A DNA stretch of 64,000 nucleotides from Amphibalanus amphitrite (taxonomy: Eukaryota > Arthropoda > Thecostraca > Balanomorpha > Balanidae): assembly GCF_019059575.1 (NCBI RefSeq), contig NW_024881586.1, forward strand, positions 620,001 to 684,000, in the 5' to 3' direction. Below the pieces are notes generated by a model. It was not told where the DNA came from, made no database searches, and saw only the letters and a program-made list of their open reading frames with translations. The position numbers and the translations under genes are program-made. Below, piece after piece: positions 22,000 through 33,510 of the stretch (positions are counted from its first letter, which is position 1; each line of letters starts with the position of its first letter).

Positions 22000-23641
22000 G
22001 TAAATGAATGTTAAAAAAATATGCAACATGTTAGAGCGTTGGCACAATGTATTGGCTCATCAAACCCGCATTTCGCCTTTTTTAGATTGTTTACTGGGTA
22101 TTTTTTTGCGTCTCAACTTCGGCTTACTTGGCTTCCACTCATATCAGTGCAGGTGTGCGTGCTATAATAAATTAGAATGCCTAATACTGTGGCTTTTATG
22201 CCATTCGCTGGCACATTTCATATTTGATGTAGTGTTAGGTGGGATAGCAAGAGCCTTCGATGAGGCTGTTTTATAGGGATCCTGGGCGGAATCTTGCGTT
22301 GGGCTGACTCCGGCTCGCGGATAACATTTGGTAGCGGAACTCTACATATTTATTCGTTTGCAAAACGATTCACTAGGCCCCACGCTCATTTTCATGGCCT
22401 TGAAGATACTCACCAACTAAGGACTACGCTCACCATACTCACCATCGAGCACCATACAGCACCTATAACTGTCGGGCGTCGCCATCTAAAGTTGATCGGT
22501 CCACAGCCTGCAACTCATTGCACATCGGTCGAACTTAGAACCACACACACTTTGCTCTTGTTCATATGCAGCCGAGGATTGTACCTAGTCCCGATAAAGC
22601 GGGCCGACAGGGAAGGGTATCGAATCGTGCGGATGTCAGGTCGCTGTCGGGGCGTCAGACGCAACGTTTTCATTTCCATAAACAGTGGACTTTTTTCCTT
22701 AGATCGTACTCTGTTACCTAAATCGTTTCATCGGAGCTTACGATATGAGGTTCGGAGATGGAATGTGCTATCTCACACAAATAGATGGGGAGTGTGGTCA
22801 CTGGTCGTTATAGGGTGGAGTGGGGTCTGAGTTAGGAGTGGGCCTCTGGGGCCTTTGGGCGACAATAGCTAAGGGCGAGTCGTTTCCTAGTGAACTTGGG
22901 ATCAGGGTAAGGGGCGATGATGGCGGGATACTGGTCCGCAGTGGGGCGAGGTGGACGAAGATCCGCGAAAAAGAATGACGAAAAAGATCGCGGTCCATAG
23001 GCGCGTAGGTCTAGATTGATTATCATCAAGATTGGTGGGATCGTTCTCATCGAGTTTCGAGATAATATCACACGGGACGAGTAGGTAATCGTTCGCGATT
23101 ACTCGCTCGCAATCACAGACGAAACGGTTGGAATGTACGGGGAGCCGCAGTTGCTACTGTACAGCGACCCTGAGTAAATTGTCCCAGCACTCTCACAGGG
23201 AACAACGATAAGCTGTCAGAGGGCACGCACTGAAAACCTCAGCTGCTCGTACAGGGACCGGCAGTCGATATCATATTATCAATGTTATCGGTCGTTACTG
23301 GACAGGACAGACGGTGAGACTTGGGGTTCGTGTACAGTAGTAACTGCGGGTCCCCGTACCTACATTCCGACTACCAGTAGGTACACGACCTATCGGCACT
23401 GAGCGTTCTAACGTGATGGTTGATCGGTATTGCATTCATAGGCGCTGATCTCAAATCGGCCGTCAGTTTCTAAATTTTTCGGCAACACAGTGATCGGTCC
23501 GATTGGACGGTCGGGATCAGTTTTTCGCGTCGTAGCGCCGGCACTGGGCCTCTGGCTCACCAATCCGTCAAACATGTGTAATGTTCCGGAGTGGACTCAT
23601 GTCTTTTTCAGAGTCTCGGCTTACTCCCTTTGCATGTGAAG
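22000..23641. other. Spacer between OGFOD1 and NUBP1
   Basis: No gene recognised. A 178-codon open frame (22294-22830) has no motif and biased, low-complexity composition. The right part must include the NUBP1 promoter and 5' UTR; no clear core element seen. Confidence 0.4.
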
Positions 23642-26600
23642 ATGGAGGAGTCCAAAGTTTCATCTTGTCCCGAAAATTTGGTGAGTGTTGTTAACAATCA
23701 AGTTAATTGTTCGCTGGTGTAATGTGTCTTGTTTTAAATTGGTATGCCGTCATGTGATATGCGATATTAGATATGAATTTATGCAGAATACCAAACCACC
23801 CTGATCCCAGCCTGTGTCTATGTTGAGGTGAGGTCGGAGCAGGTGTCGATGGACGCGCCCTCTGCTGCGGTATGGTGAGCTAATCGGTCTTCTTCCACCG
23901 CAGGAGGAGGCGGGACGGGCGTCCGGCTGCCAGGGCTGTCCGGGACAGGCGCTCTGCCAGTCACAGGGTGAGCTCGCATCAGTTCAAATATAATATTTGA
24001 CATTGTTTTCCCATTCGCTCGGACCAAACTTCGTTATCTCTCCTTGGTATTAGTTGCAAGTTTCGCAATTCGCTATAAGTCATTCATCAGCTCACTTTTT
24101 ATCACGGTTTGTGTATCGGCTACTAATACTTACTTTACTCCGCTGTTGTCATATTCACGTAAATCGTTTACCCCACTGCTACTGGCCATATGTCTGTATA
24201 TGCTGTATGTGTATTGTTGTGCTGATTGTATGTCTGACTGTATGTCCATCTGACGTCACCGTCATCAGCTGGTCGTGATCCGGCGCAGGACGCACTCAAT
24301 ATCCGCATGAGAGCCATCAAACACAAGGTGATCGTGATGTCCGGCAAGGGAGGCGTCGGTGAGTGGATGTCATCGGTCAGGAACCGAGCGATGGCTGAGT
24401 GTGAGACGTCCGGTCCTCTGGAAAAAAAAACGATAGAGTTGTGTTGTGTCGTCTGACGGTGCTTATAGTACCATTCAAGTGCTCATGGTACATTCGTTGT
24501 GGTGCCTATTGACATATCTTATGCCCTGATGATTCTCATGAATCGATTTAATTTTGCATTACTTAAATTCAGAGTACTGTGCCGTAAATTATTCTACCTT
24601 TCTTGTCGCATTAGTCTCGTAGCCCACTCATGGTACGGCCGCCGTTCCGCTCAGGAAAGTCGACCGTCGCTGCCTGCCTGGCTGCCCGGCTGGCTCTGCG
24701 CGGCGCCACAGTGGCCGCTCTGGATACCGACATCTGTGGTCCCAGCCTGCCGACGCTGCTGGCTGTCAGCGATCAGGAGATCACCAACAGCCAGTGGGGT
24801 TGGCTGCCGCCCGTGTGAGTGGTTCGACCGACCGACTGTCGGGGATCTCCTGAGGATGAGTGGCTGGGTCTCGGACCCGATCCGCAGTCGGATTATCTGA
24901 GTAGGCTGACTTGCATAGGTTTCGATGCTCAGTAACAGTATTCTTGTCAGATTTCCACGGTGAAGCCTTTGTGTTACGTTTTTGTTACGTTCCCTGTCAT
25001 GTTACGTAACAAAAATCGTTACGTGTTCGCGTTACAAACGTATCACGTTCCCTGCCATGGCCCATGGGATGCTTTGTCATGTCGCGATCCAGGTCTAGGT
25101 CTCGGTATTAGCATTCCATGGCCCATCTCAGATCCCTGTGCTTACATCTACCGAAGTCGGCGCAGTCTTCTTGCTGAGGCGTTTTGGTCCATATTAGGAC
25201 GCTGTACCGATAATAGGTCCCGTTCCACCCCAGGTCGCCCTGCTGACATGACCCGTCCCCCTCAGGTCTTCTTCCTGGCATGCCCCGTTCTCCCAGGTAT
25301 CCATGCTGCCCCCCCCCCTCAGGCAGTGGCGTATCCAAGGGGGGACCCTGGGGGTCCTAGGATCCCCCCTGGAGCAAAATTTTTTTTTTACTCGAAAAAA
25401 ATGAAAACACTTTGAGGGCCCTTTTCACCACTTACATTTTTTACATAATGAAAAGTATCAATTACATTTTTAGGGACCCTTTTAGGACTATCAGAGGACC
25501 CCTTTAGGCCAACGAGGGACCTTGTAGAGTAAATTAAGGGCCCTTTACAACGAACAGGACCTTCTCAGGCACACAGAGGGCCCTCTCAGACACACAGAGG
25601 GCCCTCTCAGGCACTCAGAGGGCCCTCTCAGGCACTCAGAGGGCCCTCTCAGGCTTTCAGAGGGCCCTCTCAGGTACTCAGAGGGCCCTCTCAGGCACTC
25701 AGAGGGCCCTCTCAGGCTCTCAGAGCACTCAGAGGGCCCTCTCAGGCCCGAGGGCCCTCTCAGACATCTCGAAGAGGTCGAAAAGAGCCCTCTGAGGTCA
25801 AAGAGGGTCCTCTGAGATAAAAAAGGGCCCTCGGAGGCAACAGAGGGCCCTCCGATGCAACAATAGAGCCCCCTGTGGTCACCAAAGGGCCCTCTGAGGC
25901 GAATAGGGGGTCCTTTTAGGCAAGCAGAGGGCCCTTTGAGGCAAACAGAGGGCCCTCTGAAGGGGCGAATAAAGGGACCCTCTGAGACGAACGGGGGCCA
26001 GAGCCCAGAGGGCCCTCTCAGGCACTCAGAGGGCCCTCTCAGGTACTCAGAGGGCCCTATCAGGCACTCAGAGGGCCCTCTCAGGTACACAGAGGGCCCT
26101 ATCAGGCACACAGAGGGCCCTCTCAGGCTCACAGAGGGCCCTCTCAGGCACACATAGGGCCCCCTCAGGCACACAGAGGGCCCTCTCAGGTACACATATG
26201 GTCCTCTGAGACACACAGAGGGCCCTCTCAGGTACACAGAGGGCCCTCTCAGGCTCACAGAGGGCCCTCTCAGGCACACATAGGACCCCCTCAGGCACAC
26301 AGAGGGCCCTCTCAGGCAAACAGAGGGCCCTCTCAGGCAAACAGAGGGCCCTCTCAGGTACACAGAGGGCCCTTTCAGGCACACAGAGGGCCCTCTAAAA
26401 CACACGGAGGGCCCTCTCAGGTACACAGAGGGCCCTTTCAGGCACATAGAGGGCCCTCTCAAACACACAGAGGGCCCTCTCAGGCACACAGGAGGCCCTC
26501 TCAGGCACACAAAGGCCCTCTGAGACACACAAAGGGCCCTCTCAGACACACAGAGGGCCCTCTCAGGTACACATATGGTCCTCTGAGACACACAGAGGGC

Positions 26601-29600
26601 CCTCTCAGCCACACAGAGGACCCTCTCAGGTACACATAGGGCCCCCTCAGGCACACAGAGGGCCCTCTCAGGCAAACTACACAGAGGGCCCTTTCAGGCA
26701 CACAGAGGGCCCTCTCGAACACACAGAGGGCCCTCTCAGGTACTCAGGGGGGCCCTCCCAGGCACACAAAGGGTCCGCTAAGACCAGCAGAGGGCCTGTT
26801 AAGACGAACAGAAGGGCCTCTGAGGTACGAGGGTCAATTTCAGGCCACAAGGTATCCTATGAGGCCACCAGACGGCCCTCTTAGATCAAAGATGGTCCCT
26901 GGAGGTCACCAGAGGGCCCTCTGAGGTGAACAAAGGGCCCTCACAGCCACCTCAAAGAGGGCCCTCTGAGATCGAAGAGATCAAAGAGATCAAAGAGGGC
27001 CCTCTAAGGCGAACGGAGGGCCTTCAAAGGCCACAAAGTGCCCTCTCAGGCCACTGGAGGGCCTTCTGAGGTGATATGATGCTATGTCAGACCACCATGA
27101 GCCCTATGAGGTCATCAGGCCCTCTGAGATCAAAGAGGGTCCTTGGAAGTCATCGGAGGACCCCTTGAGGCCCCTTGAGGCGAACAAAGGCCAGAGGGCC
27201 CCCTTAGACACCACAAAGAAGTAAAAAAGATCCCTCTGAGTTCAAAGACAGCTCTCTGAGATGTAATAGGGCCATTTGAGGCCTCTGAGGGCCCTCTGAT
27301 GCCACAGAGAGGCGCCCGCTGATACCAAAATAGGGTCCTCTGAAGTCTGAAGCCACCAGAGGGCCCTCTGAGGCGAATAGCGGGTCCTCACATCCACTTC
27401 AAAGAGGGCCCTCTGAAAATCAACTGGCCCTCGGAGTCAGTGTCCCAAAATTGTATTTTGGCTTGGGTGTCAGAGGGGGAAATAGGTCACCCAAAAGGGG
27501 GATAAGAGTGGACAATTGTCAGTCACAGGGCAGCCGGAGCCCTCTGAGAAGGTCACTTGAGCCTTACACCAGAGGGCCCTCTGAGGTGATATGAAGGCTA
27601 TGTCAGGCCACTATGGGCTCTATGAGGTCAGCAGGCACTCTGAGGAAAAGGCTGGCCCTCTGAAGGGAACAGAGGGCCCTTTAGGACAATCAGAGGACTT
27701 TTGAGGCCAACTAGGGGCCTTAAGAGGTCAACAAAGGGCCCTTTGGGACACAAACAGGGCCTCTCAGGCCACCAGGGGCCTCATGTATTAGACAAACATA
27801 CGGCCATCTGAAGTAAAAGAGGACCTTTTGAGGTAAACAAGGGCCCCTGGAGAGAAAACAAAGGGCCCTTTCAGGTACCCAGAAGGTCCATGGAGGCCAC
27901 TAGAGTGCCCTTTGAGGCCAGTGATGGTCTGCAGAGGCCATCAGAGGGTCCCTCTGAGGGTAACAGAGGGTCCTTAAGACGACCAGAGGCCCCCCTTGAA
28001 AATGCAGGTGTCACAAGGCCCGGTTTGCATCAAAGGTCAGGTAGCTATGCCCAGTTTTGGCTCTCTGTTGCCGACGTGTTCCGAGCTGTCGCAAAAAAAA
28101 AAACGATGTGGTGGCACCCACCCTCCCACTCGGCCGGCCAGGGTCCTTCTAACCAGGGATGCGGAGCCGTGGAAATTTCAGACGTCTCCGGCTCCAGCTC
28201 TGGAGAAAAAATCGGATTCGGCTCCGGCTCCGGCTCCGAGTAAAATGGTCCGGCTCCAATACTCAGTACATCCTCTATATAATTAAATACGGGTGGAAGA
28301 GAAAAGATGAAGGATTGGTTCACGTTGCTTATGTATTTGCATAACAAGGCTATTTTGAATAGGTACCACATGTTTTACTGCCTTGTACTGTCAAACCGAA
28401 CTAGGTAGGTCAATAATTTTTTCCTCTTCAAAAAAGCAGCCGGAGTCGCCGCCTTTTTGGACGGCTCCGGCTCCGGCTCCGGCTCCGGGCAATATATGCC
28501 GGCTCCGGCGGCTCCGGCTCCAGCTCCGGCTCCACACCCCTGCTTCTAACTCGGCTTTTGAGCCACGTACCAGCACGCCAAAGGCAGCGTTCGAAAGGAC
28601 GCAAACAATAATGACGAAATTACTCTGATCACTTTTTAGATCAGGTCAAAGGTCAGTTCACATAGGTCATCCAAGGCTAAATTTCGCCAATTTTCTGGTC
28701 CAATTTCGACAATTTTCAACAAACCACCGCATCACTCGGAAATGAATGCCGTGTCGGGGAAAAGCGTAGTTAATAGCTCTTTTAACCCGCGCCGGGCCGG
28801 TGCTCTGAGATTCCGCCCCTGGAGAATGGGGTCTCCAGGGTAAACACCCTGTCTGAACACCCCCCCCCCCTTCTAACTCGGCTCCTGGGCCACGTAGCGA
28901 CACGCGAAAAGCGGCAATCGAAAGAACGTCCAAAATAAGGACGAAAACACTAAGGTCATTTTTTGGGTCAGGTCAAAGGTCAGGTCACCAGGGGTCACCA
29001 AAGGTAAAATGTTGACTATTTCAACATTTTGGAAACTGCCAACGACTATCTCGGGAACCGATAGAGCTACAGCGCCAGAAAAAAGGGCATTCAATAGCCC
29101 TTTTACAGACCTTTCTGAGTAATGTTCTCAGATTTGACCTCAGGTCAACGGTTAAGCCTCCAGAGGGCAAAAACTCCAAAAATAGCCGTTTTTACGAAAA
29201 GCGTTTTTTCGGCAATAACTTTTGACTTAAAAGAGTCATGACATTAATTTTGCCAGCATCGTGTTCCTCTCGTCGAGACGCGTCGAATGAACTATAATTG
29301 GACCTTGAAAGGTCAACTTGAAAATTTGACCTCAGGTCAAGGTCATGACCTGACCGGAAAAGGTCATGTTGCATATCAGTCGATCCGCAACGTCGAGTCG
29401 AACACATCTAAGGCGTTTTCAGCGCTCTAGCACGCCTCTATCAGAAGTTATTGGCGAAAAACTGTTAGATTCTGTTCGTGACCTGAGATGACCTCGGGGA
29501 CATAACGAGGGGTCACAGTTGCCATTTTCCGATTCAGTGTGCCAATTTTACTTACATCTCGATGTTAGAGAGTGTCTAGAATAGCGTTCGTGCAAATCAG

Positions 29601-32600
29601 ACGCTTTTAAATTTTCTCCCATTGACTGATAGGTAAGGGAGAGGCCGCGATATTGACCTGACCTTAGGTCACCGATATCAAAATTCCGAGATTAACGTTT
29701 TATAGATAATGTTGCTCTTATCAATCGCTGAAAGTTTCAAGGCAATCGATCAATCGGTGTAGCTATGAAGAGCATTCTTATTTTTTTCTGAGGTGAGGTC
29801 ACCTGGCGTGACCTGGTGACCTGACCTAAGGCGACCTGGGTCTGAAATTTTCACAACATGTGTGGAAAAGATGCAAAAACAGGTGTGCCAGAAACGCGCC
29901 GCCGTTTTTGAGATATCTGCGAAAAACCGCAGGGGGGGGGGGGGTGTTCAAACAGCCCCCGGCCCGGCGCGGGTTAACAGTTAACACCCGTTTCGCCGTT
30001 TCCATCCTCAGGACATTCAAATCCTTCTCCTCCATGCCGCAACCCATGATCCAGGCTGGACCTGGACGGGCAACTTTATACCATGCGGGCGGCTCCCATT
30101 GGAGTGCACTGCAGCTCCTAAGGAAGCACACTCGTAACCGGGTGCAGTGAGCACTTTGGGGCTGGTCGGCCTGTCCTGTTGAACAGGCTCAGCCCCGGTG
30201 ACTCACCAAGGTGCCCGCCCAGACCAATGTCTCCCTCAATTCCTATCATCCTTCCGGCCCTGAAATGGTCTGGTCAGACCGAAAGGGTATAGCCCAACAA
30301 AACAAACAAAACTCTTTTGACACTCTTTCTGTAATTTGTGCTCAGCTTTGACCTAGGGTCAACGCTCCAGCCTGGGCCCAACCCAAGGCGGGGCTAAACT
30401 GTGCTCAGATTTGACCTAGGCCTGTTAATTGTACACCTTTTATCTCGGAACATTTTTACGTTTCTACAGCTCTGTAGGGCTGACAGCTCTTCCTGCGAAA
30501 CCTTTTTTGGGTCGAAAATGGCAGAACATGGCGTCATTTGCGGCCAACCTATCATAGCCTCTGGAAAAAAAAATTGGTCACAATGTGTAAAATGGATGCC
30601 CGTAGAGGTCCTGAAAGTTCGGTGGGGATATCTGCAGTCATTTAGGAGATAGCTACGGAAGAGGACAGGGGGCCGTTTCGCCCCCCCCCCCCACGGGACG
30701 CGGGTTGAACGCCCTTTCAACTCAGGCTACAAGGGCCCTTTTGCCACTTAAGGGCCCTTTCAACCCAGTCAGTCAAGGGCCCTTTTGACTGCGGACCCCC
30801 CCCCCCCCCCCCCTGAGAGAAATCCTAGATACGCCACTGCCCTCAGGTCTTGATTCTAACATGTCTTGTTCCCCCTCAGGTCTCCATTCTAATGTCTTGT
30901 TCCCCCTCAGGTCTTCAGTCTAATATGTCTCGTTCCCCCTCAGGTCGCCCTGCGGTGTGAAGGTGCTCTCGGTTGGCTCAATGCTGCCCAGTGCTGACGC
31001 CGCAGTGGCTCTGCGCGGTCCGCGAAAAACTCACCTGGTGCGATCCATGCTGAGGGACACGCTCTGGGGACGCCTGAACTACTTGGTTATAGATACTCCG
31101 CCCGGTGAGTGTCTAACTAAGTTCCTGTCGAAAAGTCAGGGATGAGCTTCTAATCTACCGAAGGGTTCCGTCTCTTGTGGCCCATATTGCTCCACCACTG
31201 ACCAGCTTACCTGTTCACATAACTGTAACCTGTCATGCCGGATGTATATAGACCAGTCTGTTGACCTGATGTCCAGTCTGGTGATGTGAAAGTGGCAAAA
31301 TTGACCGCTGAATGTTAATCGCGAGCCGACAACCAGTGATGTGTGTTCTGTCATTTTCCGACCGTTGAGAACCGCCTTCCTCTCGGCCAGGTACCAGTGA
31401 CGAGCACCTGAGCCTGGCCAGACTTCTGCGAGACACGCGGCCCGACGGAGTTGTGCTGGTGACCACTCCCCAGGATCTGGTCTGCGGTCAGTACCCCCAC
31501 CGCGTCGTTCCTAGTGTGATATTGAATGCAGGTGTATAGGCCTGCTTTCAGTAGCATCAATATTTTAGGCAGGTTTGCTTGTGTAGGCATTCTTCAACGT
31601 TAGTGTTTTTTTTTTACATGTTTTTTCAGGATCGGGTTTGAGTCCCTATCAGAGGTTTTTGGGCCACCACTGTGCCGAGGCTTCTGCTGTCCAGTCTAGT
31701 TACTGCCCTGTTCTGTCTGGCTGCAGTGTTGGCTGTCCTATCCGACCGCTTGGGCCTTGGTGAGCTGTCCTGTTTGGCTTCCTTGTTGACTGTTCTTTCC
31801 GGCTTTTGTGTGGACTGTCCTGTCCGGCTATATTATGGGCTGTCCTATCCAGCGGACATGTGGATTGTCCTGTCTGGATAACACATGGACTGTCCTGTCC
31901 GGCTACCGTGACTGTCCAGGCCTGTCCTGTCCGACTGAGCGTGTGACCTCCACCACAGGCGTGGTACGGAGACAGGTGACGTTCTGTCGCAAGGTCGGTC
32001 TGAACATCATTGGCATGGTGGAGAACATGGCCGAATTCGAGTGTCCCTGCTGTAAGGTGAGGGAGAATGAAAACCTTTGTGGTTCTGTGTTCATGCCGAC
32101 ACCGGAGGGCTGTTCACGGGCCCTTTGTGCGGTCGGACCGTACACAGGCTGTAAGCTCCGCCCACTGCGTCCCTACGTCATCCTTCCGTCATCGCACACA
32201 GCGATCGCTGTGGTCGGCCAGGACCGGCCACAAGGGACCACACCCAACCTGTTGTCATTACCGCTTACCCATCCCCTACCCCCACGCCTGCTGCACACAC
32301 CGCACACACCGCACTCAGCAGTTTGCGGCGCCCGTGAACACCCCTCGGTATTATAAAGTGTGTTTCATTTTATACGTAAAATTGTGTTTTAGAAAACATT
32401 TAGCTCTCATTCAGCTGTTGACAGCTTGAGATTTGCCAGCGAGTGCTGTAACTTTTATGAATTGCATGCGAACAAGCTCAGACATTTATCATATCCACGT
32501 AATGTAATTTCCGTTGGATTCAGAGCAGCCTGTACTCTCACATTATCCCCTCCTGCTCCCAGGAGCGCTACCCGGTGCTGGGCGGCACGGGCGCCGCGGA

Positions 32601-32772
32601 GCGACTGGCCGCCGATCTGGGCATACCCCTGCTCGGCACGCTGCCCCTCGACCCGGCGCTGGCTACCCGCTGCGAGAGTGGATCGGCTCACAACTGCCTC
32701 GGCCCGGAGTCGACTACGGAGCGCGCACTCGGGCGCATTGTTGAGAAGGTAGTGCGACACTGCGAGCAGTGA
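23642..32772 (+). CDS. NUBP1: NUBP1/Nbp35 cytosolic Fe-S scaffold ATPase, eight exons, 305 aa
   Basis: Exons: 23642-23680, 23904-23967, 24269-24358, 24655-24814, 30944-31104, 31391-31486, 31959-32056 and 32563-32772. All introns are GT..AG, the phases agree, and the sum is 918 bases. Residues C9, C22, C25 and C31 give the CX13CX2CX5C N-terminal cluster of NUBP1; the P-loop GKGGVGKST is at 60-68, split between exons 3 and 4. Next come ALDTDICGPSLP, the switch-like YLVIDTPPGTSDEHL, TTPQD, FCRKVGLNIIGMVENM, the CPCC (CPxC) bridging pair and LGTLPLDP. The protein forms a scaffold with NUBP2 for assembling [4Fe-4S] clusters before transfer to cytosolic and nuclear apoproteins. Intron 4 is 6.1 kb because of a hAT-like insertion. 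Human NUBP1 is slightly longer (320). Confidence 0.95.
25231..25323 (+). repeat. Decoy 3' splice-site repeats, left part, including copy of exon 5 start
   Basis: CAGGTCGCCCTGC at 25231-25243 duplicates the true acceptor and first bases of NUBP1 exon 5 (30941-30953). It is followed by further C-rich CTCAGG units at about 25256-25266 and 25311-25323. The array is split by the hAT-like element and resumes at 30840. Confidence 0.8.
25550..27980. repeat. 21-bp satellite of the palindrome AGAGGGCCCTCT
   Basis: From about 25556 to 26760 the unit is close to 21 bp, AGAGGGCCCTCT followed by CAGGCACAC or CAGGTACTC variants; further right it loosens into spaced GAGGGCCCTCT motifs to about 27980. Every unit is centred on GGGCCC, so each can fold on itself and with any other. 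Frames open on both strands (RGPSVCL- or ERALCVP-type repeats) because the period is divisible by three; I do not regard them as genes. Confidence 0.92.
28154..28542. mobile_element. hAT MITE rich in GGCTCC, with 8-bp TSD
   Basis: The left end CAGGGATGCGGAGCC and the right end (minus strand) CAGGGGTGTGGAGCC are inverted repeats. CTTCTAAC occurs directly outside both (28146-28153 and 28543-28550). 389 bp, with runs of GGCTCC at both sides; no coding capacity. Restoring one CTTCTAAC rejoins the host TTAA element exactly. Confidence 0.92.
28782..29977 (-). mobile_element. TTAA-flanked element (F)
   Basis: It starts TTAACCCGCGCCGGGCCGG and ends GGCCCGGCGCGGGTTAA. The interior aligns with 45094-46296: CTAACTCGGCTCCTGGGCC, the CTCGTCGAGACGCGTCGAAT block and many AGGTCA sites. 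1196 bp. Confidence 0.82.
29981..30304 (+). repeat. SINE-like repeat, copy 2
   Basis: Shares ordered blocks with 5985-6265 and ends in an A-rich tail (CAACAAAACAAACAAAA). The flanks look like an 11-bp duplication, CTCTTTTAACA on the left (interrupted by F at its TTAA) and CTCTTTTGACA on the right, as expected for retrotransposition. Confidence 0.55.
30840..30943 (+). repeat. Decoy 3' splice-site repeats, right part
   Basis: Units of about 31-33 bp, each ending TTCCCCCTCAGGTCT, have CAG at about 30844-30846, 30877-30879 and 30908-30910; the last unit provides the true exon 5 acceptor (CAG at 30941-30943). Confidence 0.85.
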
Positions 32773-33141
32773 TAGGGTAAATGTCATAAGAGTAACGCAC
32801 TCAGTGCGAGTTGAATCGTTGATATTATACGGGCCAGTTATGACCCTGCTCAATGATGTTATTACCTACTGTGTAAATGTAGACGAATGCAAATATTAAC
32901 GATTATATTGTCCCGGACTCGGGTGTAGGCGTATTACAGGAACAAATGCTCATTATATATTTGTTACATGGTTTATGTATGTTACCTCGGATAACGCGCA
33001 TTCCATGACATAATTCCATGTGCCGAATTGCCTACTTTTGACACAACTTTTCAAAGAACTTTAACGGGTAGGTACGCTAGACGTATACTTAACATATATT
33101 GATATTCATAAAGATATATTTGTTATGAATGAGAGGCATGC

Positions 33142-33147
33142 AATAAA
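33142..33147 (+). terminator. Possible polyadenylation signal of NUBP1
   Basis: AATAAA about 370 bases after the NUBP1 stop codon, the first clear hexamer I see on this strand. Confidence 0.45.
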
Positions 33148-33510
33148 TCTTTGATAACAACGAGTCTGTAGCGATGTGATGACAGTGTCCTGGTACATAA
33201 ACAAAGACATCCAATGCAGGGATGTGTCGTAAGAGAACTTCTTCGTCGAAAGCATATCGTTATGCTTCTCACGTTTCTACCGGGATTTTAATTCAAGAAG
33301 GTAAAATAAATTTTTCTTCACCGCCTGCCAAGCCTGCGTGGCCTGCAGTTTATTCCTTGGTTTATTCCCCTAAAAATTGCATATGTCGCACCTGGAAAAG
33401 TTTTATGGCTATTCTCTATTGAAACTTGCCAAAAATAAATTATTTCTGCAATCTCGACATTGCGCTATCGTTTATCTACAACATGGAACAGCAGTAACAA
33501 ATCTCCACAA

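Larger units (their letters stand above)
28100..30717 (-). mobile_element. TTAA-family remnant hosting three later insertions
   Basis: Pieces at about 28100-28153, 28543-28781 and 30303-30435 follow the inverted copy at 45094-46296 in order (CTAACTCGGCTTTTGAGCC, GCGTTCGAAAGG, then a decayed GACACTCTTTCTG). A hAT MITE, element F and a SINE-like repeat lie between the pieces. The right end near 30706 reads ACGCGGGTTGA, a decayed GGTTAA. Confidence 0.6.
25324..30839. mobile_element. hAT-like element 1, 5.5 kb, in NUBP1 intron 4
   Basis: The ends are inverted: CAGTGGCGTATCCAAGG on the left and, on the minus strand, CAGTGGCGTATCTAGGA on the right. The 8-bp CCCTCAGG lies immediately outside both ends (25316-25323 and 30840-30847), a perfect target-site duplication of hAT length. 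The interior has no transposase; it is made of a GGGCCC-palindrome satellite and nested TTAA, hAT-MITE and SINE-like insertions. So this is a non-autonomous element that has swollen through tandem growth and nesting. Confidence 0.9.

Noticed and set aside
22294-22830. 178-codon frame as a gene
   Set aside because: No domain, no splice or regulatory context, and composition unlike the real genes nearby.
24640-24814. Frames around the NUBP1 P-loop as an NUBP2 gene
   Set aside because: The N-terminal four-cysteine motif and the other exons show NUBP1; NUBP2 lacks that N-terminus.
25545-26675. 376-codon minus-strand frame (and its plus-strand partner)
   Set aside because: Translation of the 21-bp GGGCCC satellite; both strands are open for the same reason.
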